This document shows, in pieces, positions 35,154-43,655 of a DNA stretch of 64,000 bases (positions are counted from its first letter, which is position 1; the number at the start of each line of letters is the position of its first letter). Location of the stretch: positions 151,570-215,569 of the forward strand of contig JOBE01000009.1 in the NCBI GenBank assembly GCA_000717735.1. The letters run 5' to 3'. The position numbers and the translations under genes are program-made. The notes beneath the pieces were generated by a model. It saw only the letters and a program-made list of their open reading frames with translations, was not told where the DNA came from and did no database searches. The stretch is from Streptomyces griseoluteus. Lineage in GTDB: Bacteria > Actinomycetota > Actinomycetes > Streptomycetales > Streptomycetaceae.

Positions 35154-35468
35154 GGTGGTGAAATCTCGCTTCCATTGAGTTCTGTGGCGGTCGAGGGATA
35201 GGCCGACCGTGCCCGCCGCATCGTATTTCGGCCCGGAGAGCGCCGAGAACGAGCCTACGCTCGCTCACCCGCTTCGCTCACGGCGGCGGTGATTCACTCA
35301 TCCGTGGTGTCTCTTTCATGTTTACCGTTCTGGCTCGGAGCGCTCCTCCACACTCGCCTCAGTCACGCAAGGACGACCCGCTCGTCTTCGCATCATCTGC
35401 AGCATCTCCACAGCTCCCCCGCCCCCGATCCGGGCGCGGGCGGACCTGCCGAGGGGGGACACCACCCG
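35154..35468. other. Divergent region between pepA and polysaccharide operon
   Basis: About 315 bases. It should contain the promoters of pepA and of the five-gene operon. Visible features are a short repeated motif (cgctcgctcac / cgcttcgctcac) around 35259-35282 and a somewhat less G+C-rich stretch at 35289-35340. No convincing -35/-10 pair or operator was found by eye. The upstream frame from 35289 is open but has no protein character. Confidence 0.5.
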
Positions 35469-37592
35469 ATGGACTCCGGCCGAATCCGTACGCCCAGAAC
35501 CGCGCCCCGCACCGGCCGCGGCGCCCGCTCCGCGCCCCGTACCACCGGCGGCGCACCCCGCACCGCCCGTGTCGCGGCCCTCGCCACCGCCGCGCTGCTC
35601 GCCACCGTCGTGCCGTCCGCGCAGGCCGTCGCCGCGACGCCGCCCCGCGTCGACCTCACCGTCCTCGTCGTCGACGACGGCGGCAGCGCGGTCGGGGCGA
35701 TCACCGCCGAGCTGAAGGGCTCCGGCGTCCCGTACCGCAGGATCGACCTCAACGACCCGAACCGGCCGGTGCTGAACACGGCCTTCCTCAGTGACACGGT
35801 CGACGGGCGGCCCCGCGCCAAGTACCAGGGCGTCGTCCTGCCGCACGAGACCGCCTTCGGGCCCGACTCCGCCGAGCACACCGCCCTCCAGGCGTACGAG
35901 CGGACCTTCGGCATCCCGCAGGTCGACGCCTACACCTGGTCGCACCCCGGCGTCGGACTCGACTACACCAACGAGGGCGGCTGGTCCGGCGTCCTCGACG
36001 GCACCACCGCGGGAGTCACCCCAGCCGGGAAGGCGGGCCCCTTCCGGTACCTGTCCGGGGCGCTCACCTTCGAGGACAACGACCCCTCCATCGCCGAGAG
36101 TTACGGCTACGCGGGCCGCCCGCGCGCCGGCTACACCAGCTACCTCGACGTCCCCGTCGCCGGCTCCGACGGCGGCCGGGCCAGCCTCGTCGGCGAGTAC
36201 GCGGCCGACGGGCGCCGCGAACTCGTCGTCACGTTCGCCTACAACCAGCACCAGCGGCAGTTCCGGGCCCTCGCCCGCGGCATCGTCGAATGGCTCACCC
36301 AGGGCGTCCACCTCGGACAGAGCCGCAACTACCTCTCCGTCCACGTCGACGACGTCTTCGCCCCCGACGCCCGCTGGGACACGGCCCTCGACTGCACCCC
36401 CGGCGACTTCGACTGCGCCGGCGACGACGGCGAGGGCGTCGACCCGATCCGGATGACGGTCGCCGACGCCCAGTACGCCGCCGCCTGGCAGAAGGCCTCC
36501 GGCTTCACCCTCGACATGGTCTACAACGGTGGCCAGGGCGAGCAGTGGAGGACCGAGCACGGCGGCAGCGACCCGCTCACCGACCGGCTCGTCGCGGACC
36601 GCGCCCAGTACCGGTGGATCAACCACACCTACACCCACCCCTTCCTCGGCTGCGTCCAGGACAACGCCGTCGTCCCCTGGCAGTGCGCCAAGGACACCGC
36701 GGGGAACACCCTCTGGGTCGGCCGCTCCGCACTCTCCGGCCAGATCCGGAACAACCACAACTGGGCCGTCGGCAAGGGCCTCTCCGTCGACCGTGCCGAA
36801 CTCGTCACCGGCGAGCACTCCGGCCTCAAGACCCTCCCCCAGCAGCCCGTCGACAACCCCAACCTCGCCGGAGCCCTCGCCGACAACGGCGTCAAGTGGA
36901 TCGCGAGCGACAACTCCCGCGAACCGCAGCAACGTTCCCTCGGCACCACCACCGGCGCCGCGAAGACCGTGCCCCGCCACCCCATGAACGTGTACTACAA
37001 CGTGGGCACCGCCGCCGAGATGACCGACGAGTACAACTGGGTCTACACCTCCCGCGCCGACGGCGGCAGCGGCGTCTGCGAGATCAACCCGGCCTCCACC
37101 TGCCTGCCCGCCCCGCTCCCCACCACCACGGGCTACGCCGACCACATCGTCCCGCAGGAGGCCCGCACCGCCCTCTCCCACGTGATGGGCAACGACCCCC
37201 GCCCGCACTACGTCCACCAGTCCAACCTCGCCGAGGAACGCCTCCTCTACCCCGTACTCGACAAGGTGCTCGCCGACTACCGGGCCCTCTTCGCGCCCAG
37301 CGCGCCCGTGGTGAACCCCCGTCACAGGGACGTCGGCACCGAACTCAACCGCCGCGCCGCCTGGGACCAGGCCGTCGCCGCCGGCAGGGTCACCGCCTAC
37401 CGCATCGGCTCCACGGTCACCGTCAAGGCACCCGCCGGCGTCACCGCGCCGATCACCGCCCCCGAGGGCACCCGCAAGCAACTCCTCCTCGGTTCCACCG
37501 CCTTCGGCGCGCCCTACGGGGGCACCCGCTCCGCCTGGACCACGCCCGAACCGCTCCAGACCAGCGTCACACTCACGCTCCCGACCGCCTGA
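35469..37592 (+). CDS. Secreted CE18-like polysaccharide deacetylase (Agd3-like)
   Basis: A 707-residue exported protein. A long Arg-rich n-region is followed by a hydrophobic core (ARVAALATAALLATVVPSAQ), with cleavage likely after an Ala near residue 52-56. The N-terminal 300 residues form a mixed alpha/beta module (VDLTVLVVDDGG, then GVVLPHETAFGPDSAEHTAL). The second half contains a NodB-like deacetylase core: SVHVDDVFAPDARWD (Asp pair), WINHTYTHPFLGC (H-x3-H metal motif), HYVHQSN. The layout matches the large family of the fungal galactosaminogalactan deacetylase Agd3 (CE18). It heads an operon with a PelF-like transferase and two glycoside hydrolases. The start at 35469 was chosen because the signal peptide begins there. 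Confidence 0.82.
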   Translation: MDSGRIRTPRTAPRTGRGARSAPRTTGGAPRTARVAALATAALLATVVPSAQAVAATPPRVDLTVLVVDDGGSAVGAITAELKGSGVPYRRIDLNDPNRPVLNTAFLSDTVDGRPRAKYQGVVLPHETAFGPDSAEHTALQAYERTFGIPQVDAYTWSHPGVGLDYTNEGGWSGVLDGTTAGVTPAGKAGPFRYLSGALTFEDNDPSIAESYGYAGRPRAGYTSYLDVPVAGSDGGRASLVGEYAADGRRELVVTFAYNQHQRQFRALARGIVEWLTQGVHLGQSRNYLSVHVDDVFAPDARWDTALDCTPGDFDCAGDDGEGVDPIRMTVADAQYAAAWQKASGFTLDMVYNGGQGEQWRTEHGGSDPLTDRLVADRAQYRWINHTYTHPFLGCVQDNAVVPWQCAKDTAGNTLWVGRSALSGQIRNNHNWAVGKGLSVDRAELVTGEHSGLKTLPQQPVDNPNLAGALADNGVKWIASDNSREPQQRSLGTTTGAAKTVPRHPMNVYYNVGTAAEMTDEYNWVYTSRADGGSGVCEINPASTCLPAPLPTTTGYADHIVPQEARTALSHVMGNDPRPHYVHQSNLAEERLLYPVLDKVLADYRALFAPSAPVVNPRHRDVGTELNRRAAWDQAVAAGRVTAYRIGSTVTVKAPAGVTAPITAPEGTRKQLLLGSTAFGAPYGGTRSAWTTPEPLQTSVTLTLPTA

Positions 37593-37619
37593 CCAGCACG
37601 TTCTGGGGGGAACCGCACA

Positions 37620-39175
37620 TGCCGAGCAGTGGCCGTCATGTCACCATGCTCACCGAAGGCACCTATCCGCACGTCCACGGCGGCGTCAGCACCTGGTGCG
37701 ACCAGCTCGTCCGCGGCATGCCCGAGGTCGACTTCGAGATCCTCGCCCTCACCGGCAGCGGCCGCGAACCCGTCACCTGGGGGCTGCCGGACAACGTCAC
37801 CCGGCACACCGCGTACCCCCTCTGGGGACCTTCGCAGGGGCCGGCCGCGCCCGGCCTGTTCGGCGGAGCACGCCGGCCCCTGCGGGGGCGCGACCGCCGC
37901 CGCTTCCTCGACACGTACGAACGGCTCCTGCTCTCCCTCCTCGACCCCGAGGCCGGCTACGACTTCGGCACCAGCCTGTACGAGCTGGCCGAACTCGCCC
38001 GGCAGGGACGGCTGACGACCGCCCTGCGCTCCGAGACGGCCCTGCGGTCCCTGATGTGGATCTGGACCATGCCGCACCTGCCGACGACCGCCGCCCGGCC
38101 CACCGTCCACGACGCGCTCACCGCCACCGACCTCCTCGAACACGCCCTGCGCCCCCTCGCCGCCCGGATATCCGCCGACGGCGTCGCGCACGCCGTCTCC
38201 AGCGGCCTCGCCACGCTGCCCGCGCTCGCCGCCCAGCACTTCGAAGGAGTGCCCTTCCTGCTCACCGAACACGGCATCTACCTCCGCGAGCGCTACCTCG
38301 GCTACCGCACCGAGGCGCAACGCTGGCCCGTCAAGGCCCTCATGCTCGGCTTCTACCGCGAGCTCAACACCCTCGGCTACCGCAAGGCCGACCTCATCAC
38401 CCCCTGCAACCAGTACAACCGGCGCTGGGAGGAGCGCGGCGGCGCCCCCGCCGACCGCATCCGCACCGTCTACAACGGCGTAGACCCGGCCCTCTTCCCG
38501 GAGGCGGGACCCGAACCCGAGACCCCCACCCTCAGCTGGTGCGGGCGGATCGACCCCATCAAGGACCTGGAGACCCTGATCAGGGCGTACGCGATCTGCC
38601 GTGCCGAACTGCCCGCGCTGCGGCTGCGGCTGTTCGGCCCGGTCCCGGCCGGGAACGAGGACTACCTGACCCGCCTGGAGAAGCTCGCCGCCGAACTCGG
38701 CGTCACCGACGGCGTCAGCTTCGAGGGCCGGGTCTCCGAGGTGCCGCGCGCCTACGCGGCGGGCAGCGTCGTCATGCTCTCCTCCATCAGCGAGGGCTTC
38801 CCCTTCTCCCTCATCGAGGCCATGTCCTGCGGCCGGGCCACCGTCTCCACGGACGTCGGCGGGGTACGGGAGGCCGTCGGCGACACCGGGATCGTCGTCC
38901 CGCCCCGTGAACCGGCCGTCATGGCCGCCGCCGTCACCGAACTCCTCGGGAACGGCGCCCGCCGCGCCGAACTCGGCCGCCTGGCACGGCAGCGGGTCAT
39001 CGACCGGTTCACCCTGAACCGCTCCGTGGACGGCTTCCGCCAGATCTACCGCGAACTGGCGGGCGCCCGCCGACCGCGCCCGGCCCCCGCCGTCACCCCC
39101 GAGCCCCTCCGCCTGAGCATCCCCGCCCCGCGCCGCACCCCCACGGCCCTCGTCCCGGGAGGCACCCCGGCATGA
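37620..39175 (+). CDS. PelF-like GT4 glycosyltransferase
   Basis: A 518-residue cytoplasmic glycosyltransferase. The N-terminal half starts MLTEGTYPHVHGGVSTWCDQ and contains PFLLTEHGIYLRERYLGYRT, both diagnostic of the PelF/DUF3492 group. The C-terminal GT4 domain has TVYNGVDPALF, WCGRIDPIKDLETLIRAY, VSFEGRVSEVPRAY and the EX7E element in SSISEGFPFSLIEAMSCG. PelF polymerises UDP-N-acetylgalactosamine-type donors in the Pseudomonas and Bacillus Pel pathways; here the donor is inferred. The gene starts 28 bases after the deacetylase and its stop overlaps the next start (ATGA), so translation is coupled. The C-terminal 40 residues are Pro-rich. Confidence 0.9.
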
Positions 39176-40623
39176 GCGGCTCCCTCTGGCTGAAACCCCC
39201 GGGGACGGAAAACCCCCTCCCCGCGATCCCCCGCCCCCGCCGGGAGGGCATCGTCACGCCGGCCGTCCCCGGCACCCCGTCCCCCGCGGGGGACGGCCTC
39301 GCCGCCGACCCGCTCGACGCGCTCGTCGAGCGGCTCGACCCGTTCGTCGCCGTCGCCGTGCACCCGGACGAGATAGCCGCCCTCCTCGAGTCCGACGGCA
39401 TGACCGACGACCACATCCGGCTCACCTACGGCCGCGACGACTCCTTCGCCCTCGCGGAGGACCTCTACGCGCGCGTGGAGCGGCGCCACCCCGCACCGGA
39501 GGCACCGCGGGGCGGACCCTGGCACACCGGGCTCGCCGGCTGTCTCCTGCGCGGCCTCGTCTTCGCGCTGCCCGGCCTCGCGTACGTCCTCGCCGCGCCG
39601 TTCCTCGCCGCCGAACAGGGCCGGTTCGGACTTCCCGGCGGAACCGTTCCGCTCCTCGGCGGCGCCGTCACCGGCTGGGTCTGGAACCAGACCCTGTCCC
39701 ACCGCGCGTACACCTGGCTCGGCCTCGGCGACCGGCCCGCCGCCGCCCGCGCCCTGCTCACCGGCGCCCCGGCGGGCGCCCTGGCCGGCACCGCCGTCGC
39801 CTTCGCGACCGCCGCGCCCGGCGAGACCCCCGCGGCACTCTTCGCCGCCGGGCAGTCGCTCTACCTCGCCGCCGCGACCGTGCTCCTGGTCCTCGGCCGC
39901 GAACGCGCCCTGCTCTGCGCCCTCCTGCCGCTCGCCGGAGCCGTCCCCGCCTTGCGCTGGGACCTGCCCGACCTCCTGCGCGCCGCCCTCCTCCTCACCT
40001 CGCTCACCGCAGGCGTGGCCTTCGCCGCCCTCGTCCTGCGGCCCGGGGCGCGGCGCGGAGCGGCGGGCCGCGGCGGGCCTCCGCGCGCCGCCTCCCTCCC
40101 GTACGGCCTCTTCGGCCTCGGCAGCGGCCTCCTCGTCCTCCACGCGGGCGTCGGCGACACCCTGGTCAGCGGGGCAGGGGCGGTCATCGCGCTCACCCTC
40201 TCCATGGGGCCCGCCGAGTGGCTGCTGCACCGCTTCCGCGGCGAGAGCCTGACCCGGCTGCGGACGCTCACCACCGCCCGCGAGTTCCGCCGCGCCGTCA
40301 CCGGGACCCTCGTGCTCTGCCTGGGCGGCTACCTCACCGTCCTCTTCGCCCTCACCGTCGCCGCGACCCTGGCCTGGCCGGGCGCGCCCTGGCCGACACC
40401 GGCCCGCCTCATCACCCTGCTCCTCCTCGGGACGGTGCTCTGGCTGGGCCTGCTGCTCCAGGCCTTCGGCGCGGTGCTGAGCGCGGCGGCCGTGTGCCTG
40501 CTCGCGGCGGCGGCGCAGACCGCGGACCCCGCGGCGGGCCCGGTGGCGGCCGGGGGAGCGGCGGCGGTGCTCGCCCTCCTCACCTGTGTTCTGCTGGTAC
40601 GACCGACCGCCCACCGCCTTTAG
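39172..40623 (+). CDS. Polytopic membrane protein of the polysaccharide operon
   Basis: A 483-residue protein. Residues about 1-120 are soluble and include VAVHPDEIAALLESDGMTDD and RDDSFALAEDLYARVERRHP, a compact helical region. The remainder has about ten to eleven hydrophobic segments between residues 125 and 480, with charged loops (GARRGAAGRGGPPRAA; HRFRGESLTRLRTLTTAREF). It overlaps the PelF-like gene by four bases. By position it could be the membrane partner that moves polymer or scaffolds the transferase, the role taken by PelG, PelE and PelD elsewhere, but I see no decisive PelG (Wzx-like) motif. This assignment is functional inference only. Confidence 0.75.
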   Translation: MSGSLWLKPPGTENPLPAIPRPRREGIVTPAVPGTPSPAGDGLAADPLDALVERLDPFVAVAVHPDEIAALLESDGMTDDHIRLTYGRDDSFALAEDLYARVERRHPAPEAPRGGPWHTGLAGCLLRGLVFALPGLAYVLAAPFLAAEQGRFGLPGGTVPLLGGAVTGWVWNQTLSHRAYTWLGLGDRPAAARALLTGAPAGALAGTAVAFATAAPGETPAALFAAGQSLYLAAATVLLVLGRERALLCALLPLAGAVPALRWDLPDLLRAALLLTSLTAGVAFAALVLRPGARRGAAGRGGPPRAASLPYGLFGLGSGLLVLHAGVGDTLVSGAGAVIALTLSMGPAEWLLHRFRGESLTRLRTLTTAREFRRAVTGTLVLCLGGYLTVLFALTVAATLAWPGAPWPTPARLITLLLLGTVLWLGLLLQAFGAVLSAAAVCLLAAAAQTADPAAGPVAAGGAAAVLALLTCVLLVRPTAHRL

Positions 40624-40634
40624 GGGACAGGCCC

Positions 40635-41252
40635 GTGAATCGTTCCCTCCTGGTGCCGTTCTACGAGCACCCGGCCGACCGCCCCGAGTCCTGGTCGGCG
40701 CTCGTCGACGCGGCACCGTCGCTGTACGGCGTCGTCGTCAACCCGGCGAGCGGAGCGGGCGACGCTCCCGACCCGGCGTTCGCGGCGGCGGCCGGGCGAC
40801 TGAGGGCGGCCGGTGTACGGCTCCTCGGGTACGCGGACACCGCCTACGGGCGCCGCCCGCACGCCGAGGTCGTCACCGACCTCGTCCGGCACCGCGACTG
40901 GTACGGCACCGACGGCGCCTTCCTCGACCAGGTGGCGACCGCGCCCGCCGGCCTCGCCCACTACCGGCGGATCGCGGTCGCGGCCAGGTCCGCCGGCGCC
41001 GCGACCCTCGTCCTCAACCACGGCGCGCACCCCGACCCCGGCTACGAGGAACTCGCCGACCTCCTCGTCACCTTCGAGGGCCCCTGGGACACGTACCGGA
41101 CACTCGACCTGCCGGTCGCCGCCCACTACTGCCACCTCGTCTACGCGGCCCCGCCCGGCATCCGCCCCGCGACCCCCGTCCACTGCGCCGTCCCCGGCAC
41201 CGGGGCGCACCCCTGGGGCACCCTTCCGCACCTCCTGGAGCCCGCCCGATGA
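40635..41252 (+). CDS. Spherulin-4 / GH135-like protein (Sph3-like)
   Basis: A 205-residue TIM-barrel-like protein. The motifs LLVPFYEHPADRPESWSALV, YGVVVNPASGAG, LGYADTAYGRRPHAEVVTDL, TDGAFLDQV and LNHGAHPDPGYEELADLLVTFEG follow the order of the spherulation-specific family 4. The fungal member Sph3 is an N-acetylgalactosaminidase (GH135) required for galactosaminogalactan. The acidic residues in GAFLDQV and TFEG are candidate catalytic positions. Unlike fungal Sph3 it has no signal peptide from the GTG at 40635, so it may act inside the cell or leave by another route. Its stop overlaps the next start by four bases. Confidence 0.85.
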   Translation: MNRSLLVPFYEHPADRPESWSALVDAAPSLYGVVVNPASGAGDAPDPAFAAAAGRLRAAGVRLLGYADTAYGRRPHAEVVTDLVRHRDWYGTDGAFLDQVATAPAGLAHYRRIAVAARSAGAATLVLNHGAHPDPGYEELADLLVTFEGPWDTYRTLDLPVAAHYCHLVYAAPPGIRPATPVHCAVPGTGAHPWGTLPHLLEPAR

Positions 41253-42037
41253 GACGCCTCCTGCCCCTGCTCGCGGGCCTGCTGCTCCTCGCCACGGCCT
41301 GCACGGCGGGCCCAGGACCCGACCCGAAACCGGCGGAGGAGCGGTGGCGGCCGGCGCCGGGCCTCGCCTGGCAGTGGCAGCTCAGCGGCCGGCTCGACCC
41401 GACCGTCGACGTCCCCGTGTACGACATCGACGGCTTCGACCACCCCGCGTCGACGGTCACGGACCTGCACCGCAGGGGCCGCAAGGTCATCTGCTACCTC
41501 TCCACCGGCGCCTGGGAGGACTTCCGCCCCGACGCCGATCGCTTCCCGAAGTCCGTCCTCGGCAAGGGCAACGGCTGGGAGGGCGAGCGCTGGCTCGACA
41601 TCCGCCGCACCGACGTCCTCGAACCCCTCATGGCAGAGCGCCTCGACATGTGCCGCACCAAGGGCTTCGACGCCGTCGAACCCGACAACATGGACGGCTT
41701 CGAGAACCGCACCGGCTTCCCCCTCACCGCCGCCGACCAGCTCCGCTACAACCGTCTGATCGCCCGCCTGGCGCACGAGCGGGGCCTCGCGGTGGGCCTC
41801 AAGAACGACCTGGACCAGATCCCGGAGCTGCTCCGGGACTTCGACTTCGCGGTCAACGAACAGTGCGCCGAGCACGACGAGTGCGACCGGCTCGTCCCGT
41901 TCGTCGCGGCGGGCAAGGCGGTCTTCCACGTCGAGTACGAGCTGGATACCGCCGAGTTCTGTCCGCAGGCCAGGAAACTGGGCCTCAGCTCCATGCTGAA
42001 GCGGTACGAGCTCGGGGTCTGGCGCCGGGCCTGCTGA
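41249..42037 (+). CDS. GH114 endo-alpha-1,4-polygalactosaminidase, lipoprotein
   Basis: A 262-residue exported lipoprotein. The signal peptide MRRLLPLLAGLLLLATAC ends in a lipobox-like ATAC with Cys18 as the lipidation site. The mature protein has the GH114 blocks in order: PVYDIDGFDHP, KVICYLSTGAWEDFRPDADR, GKGNGWEGERWLDIR, FDAVEPDNMDGFENRTGFPL, GLAVGLKNDLDQIPELL, FDFAVNEQCAEHDEC. The acidic residues in VEPDNMDG fit the proposed catalytic site. GH114 enzymes (bacterial polygalactosaminidase, fungal Ega3) cleave galactosamine polymers. As the last operon gene it probably trims or releases the polymer at the outer face of the membrane. Confidence 0.92.
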   Translation: MRRLLPLLAGLLLLATACTAGPGPDPKPAEERWRPAPGLAWQWQLSGRLDPTVDVPVYDIDGFDHPASTVTDLHRRGRKVICYLSTGAWEDFRPDADRFPKSVLGKGNGWEGERWLDIRRTDVLEPLMAERLDMCRTKGFDAVEPDNMDGFENRTGFPLTAADQLRYNRLIARLAHERGLAVGLKNDLDQIPELLRDFDFAVNEQCAEHDECDRLVPFVAAGKAVFHVEYELDTAEFCPQARKLGLSSMLKRYELGVWRRAC

Positions 42038-42049
42038 CGCGCCGGAGGG

Positions 42050-42814
42050 TCACCCCAGGGTCAGGGCGACGAGCGCGACCGTCGCCGCCGTCTCCTCCAC
42101 CGCGCCGAACACGTCCCCCGTCACCCCGCCGAACCGCCGTACGCACCGCCGCAGCAGCAGCGCCGCCACGCTTAGGGCCGCACCGGCCGCCAGGACGTTC
42201 CGCACCGCGTCGTACGGGGAGAACAGCAGGCCCGTCGCCGCGCACGCCACCAGGACGAGCGCGGTCGTGAGGGTCGCGGAGCGGACGGGGACCGTGGCCG
42301 CGACGATCGCGCCGAGGCCTTCCGGGCGGGCGGCGGGGACGCCGTGGCGGGAGGCGTGGGTGAGGGCGAGGCGGGCGACGGTGGCGGCGAGGACGGCACC
42401 GGCCGTGCCGTGCGCCCAGCTCTCCCCGTACAGCTCGAAGAGCGCGGCGACCTGGGCGAGCAGGACGAGGAGCAGCACGATGACGCCGAACGGGCCCACG
42501 TCCGACTGCTTCATGATGCGCAGCGCGTCCTCGGCGGGCTTGGCGCTGCCGAGGCCGTCGGCGGTGTCCGCGAGGCCGTCGAGGTGGAGGCCTCGGGTGA
42601 GGGCGGCCGGTGCGGCGGTGGTGACGACGGCGGCGAGCAGCGGGCCCGAGCCGAGTGCCAGGAACGCGCCGCCGAGCGCGGCGGCGCAGAGTCCGACGGT
42701 CAGACCGGCCAGCGGGGCGCAGAGCATGCCGGCGCGCGCCGCGTCCCGGTCCCAGCGGGTGATGCGGGCGGGGAACACGGTGAGGGTGCCGAAGGCGAAA
42801 CGCAGGCCGTCCAT
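42050..42814 (-). CDS. cobS: Adenosylcobinamide-GDP ribazoletransferase (cobalamin-5'-phosphate synthase)
   Basis: CobS joins adenosylcobinamide-GDP to alpha-ribazole in the final step of cobalamin assembly, as an integral membrane enzyme. The product is 254 residues with about six membrane segments. The hallmark metal-binding motif RGLHLDGLADTADGLGSAKP and the following ALRIMKQSDVGPFGVIVLLL are intact. The ATG at 42814 (MDGLRFAFGTLTVFP) matches the family start though the ribosome site is weak. Its partners CobT and CobU are encoded 3-6 kb away on the same strand with three unrelated membrane genes between. Convergent with the GH114 gene, 12-base gap. Confidence 0.95.
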   Translation of the reverse strand: MDGLRFAFGTLTVFPARITRWDRDAARAGMLCAPLAGLTVGLCAAALGGAFLALGSGPLLAAVVTTAAPAALTRGLHLDGLADTADGLGSAKPAEDALRIMKQSDVGPFGVIVLLLVLLAQVAALFELYGESWAHGTAGAVLAATVARLALTHASRHGVPAARPEGLGAIVAATVPVRSATLTTALVLVACAATGLLFSPYDAVRNVLAAGAALSVAALLLRRCVRRFGGVTGDVFGAVEETAATVALVALTLG

Positions 42815-42890
42815 CCGGGCAGGGTAATGGCCGCTCCTGGGCGGTAGATTGCGCATACCGCGCATTCCACGCACTTCGGAACGGGGTGGC

Positions 42891-43655
42891 ATGGGTCACT
42901 GGTTCTCCCGCAACATCGTCGAACCGGGGAAGCTCCCGATGCTTCTCGCGCTGACCTCGTTCGTCGTGACGTTCCTGGTCACACGGACCGTCACCCGGAT
43001 GATCCGGGCGGGGAAGGGGCCCTTCCGGAACGTCTCCTCCGGCAGCGTCCATATCCATCATGTCGTGCCCGGCGTCGTCCTCGCCGTCCTCGGTGGCTTC
43101 GGCGCGGTGGGCAGCGGCCGGCACGGGCTCGGCGCGGCCGTGTTCGCCGTGGTCTTCGGGGTCGGCGCGGGGCTCGTCCTCGACGAGTTCGCGCTGATCC
43201 TGCACCTCGACGACGTGTACTGGAGCGATGAGGGCCGCAAGAGCGTCGAGGTGGTCGTCCTGACGGCGGCCCTGGTGGGGCTCGCCCTGAGCGGTTTCTC
43301 GCCGCTCGGTGTCGACGACATGACCGCCGACGAGCGCCAGGACCGGACCACCTTCATCCTGACCCTGGCGGTGAACTTCCTCTTCATCCTGATCGCCCTG
43401 GTGAAGGGGAAGTTCCGGATGGCCGTCCTCGGGGTCCTCGTCCCGTTCGTGGCGCTCGTCGGCGCCGTCCGGCTCGCCCGCCCCGGCTCCTGGTGGTCAC
43501 GGCGGTTCTACGGGCGCCGCCACCGGGCACGGGCCCGTTCCCGGATCCGTACGTACCGCCACGACAAGCGCTGGACCAAGGTCCGGCGCCGCCTTCAGGA
43601 CTTGATCGGCGGCTTCCAGGAGCGGGTCCCCGGCCGCGGTTCCACTCCCTCCTGA
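42891..43655 (+). CDS. Conserved polytopic membrane protein
   Basis: A 254-residue membrane protein with about six hydrophobic segments (residues about 18-35, 58-76, 82-102, 118-135, 158-175, 182-200). A cytoplasmic or loop motif GSVHIHHVVPG contains three His, and DEFALILHLDDVYWSDEGRK is a conserved-looking acidic loop. The C-terminal 60 residues are strongly basic (RRFYGRRHRARARSRIRTYR). These His/Asp positions could form a metal site, which would suit a hydrolase or phosphatase in the membrane, but no family is recognised. Divergent from cobS. Its 3' end overlaps the convergent rhomboid-like gene by 61 bases. Confidence 0.8.
   Translation: MGHWFSRNIVEPGKLPMLLALTSFVVTFLVTRTVTRMIRAGKGPFRNVSSGSVHIHHVVPGVVLAVLGGFGAVGSGRHGLGAAVFAVVFGVGAGLVLDEFALILHLDDVYWSDEGRKSVEVVVLTAALVGLALSGFSPLGVDDMTADERQDRTTFILTLAVNFLFILIALVKGKFRMAVLGVLVPFVALVGAVRLARPGSWWSRRFYGRRHRARARSRIRTYRHDKRWTKVRRRLQDLIGGFQERVPGRGSTPS

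Noticed and set aside
35289..35468. Upstream extension of the CE18-like gene from 35289
   Set aside because: The added 60 residues have no protein character and would bury the signal peptide. The ATG at 35469 places the hydrophobic core correctly.
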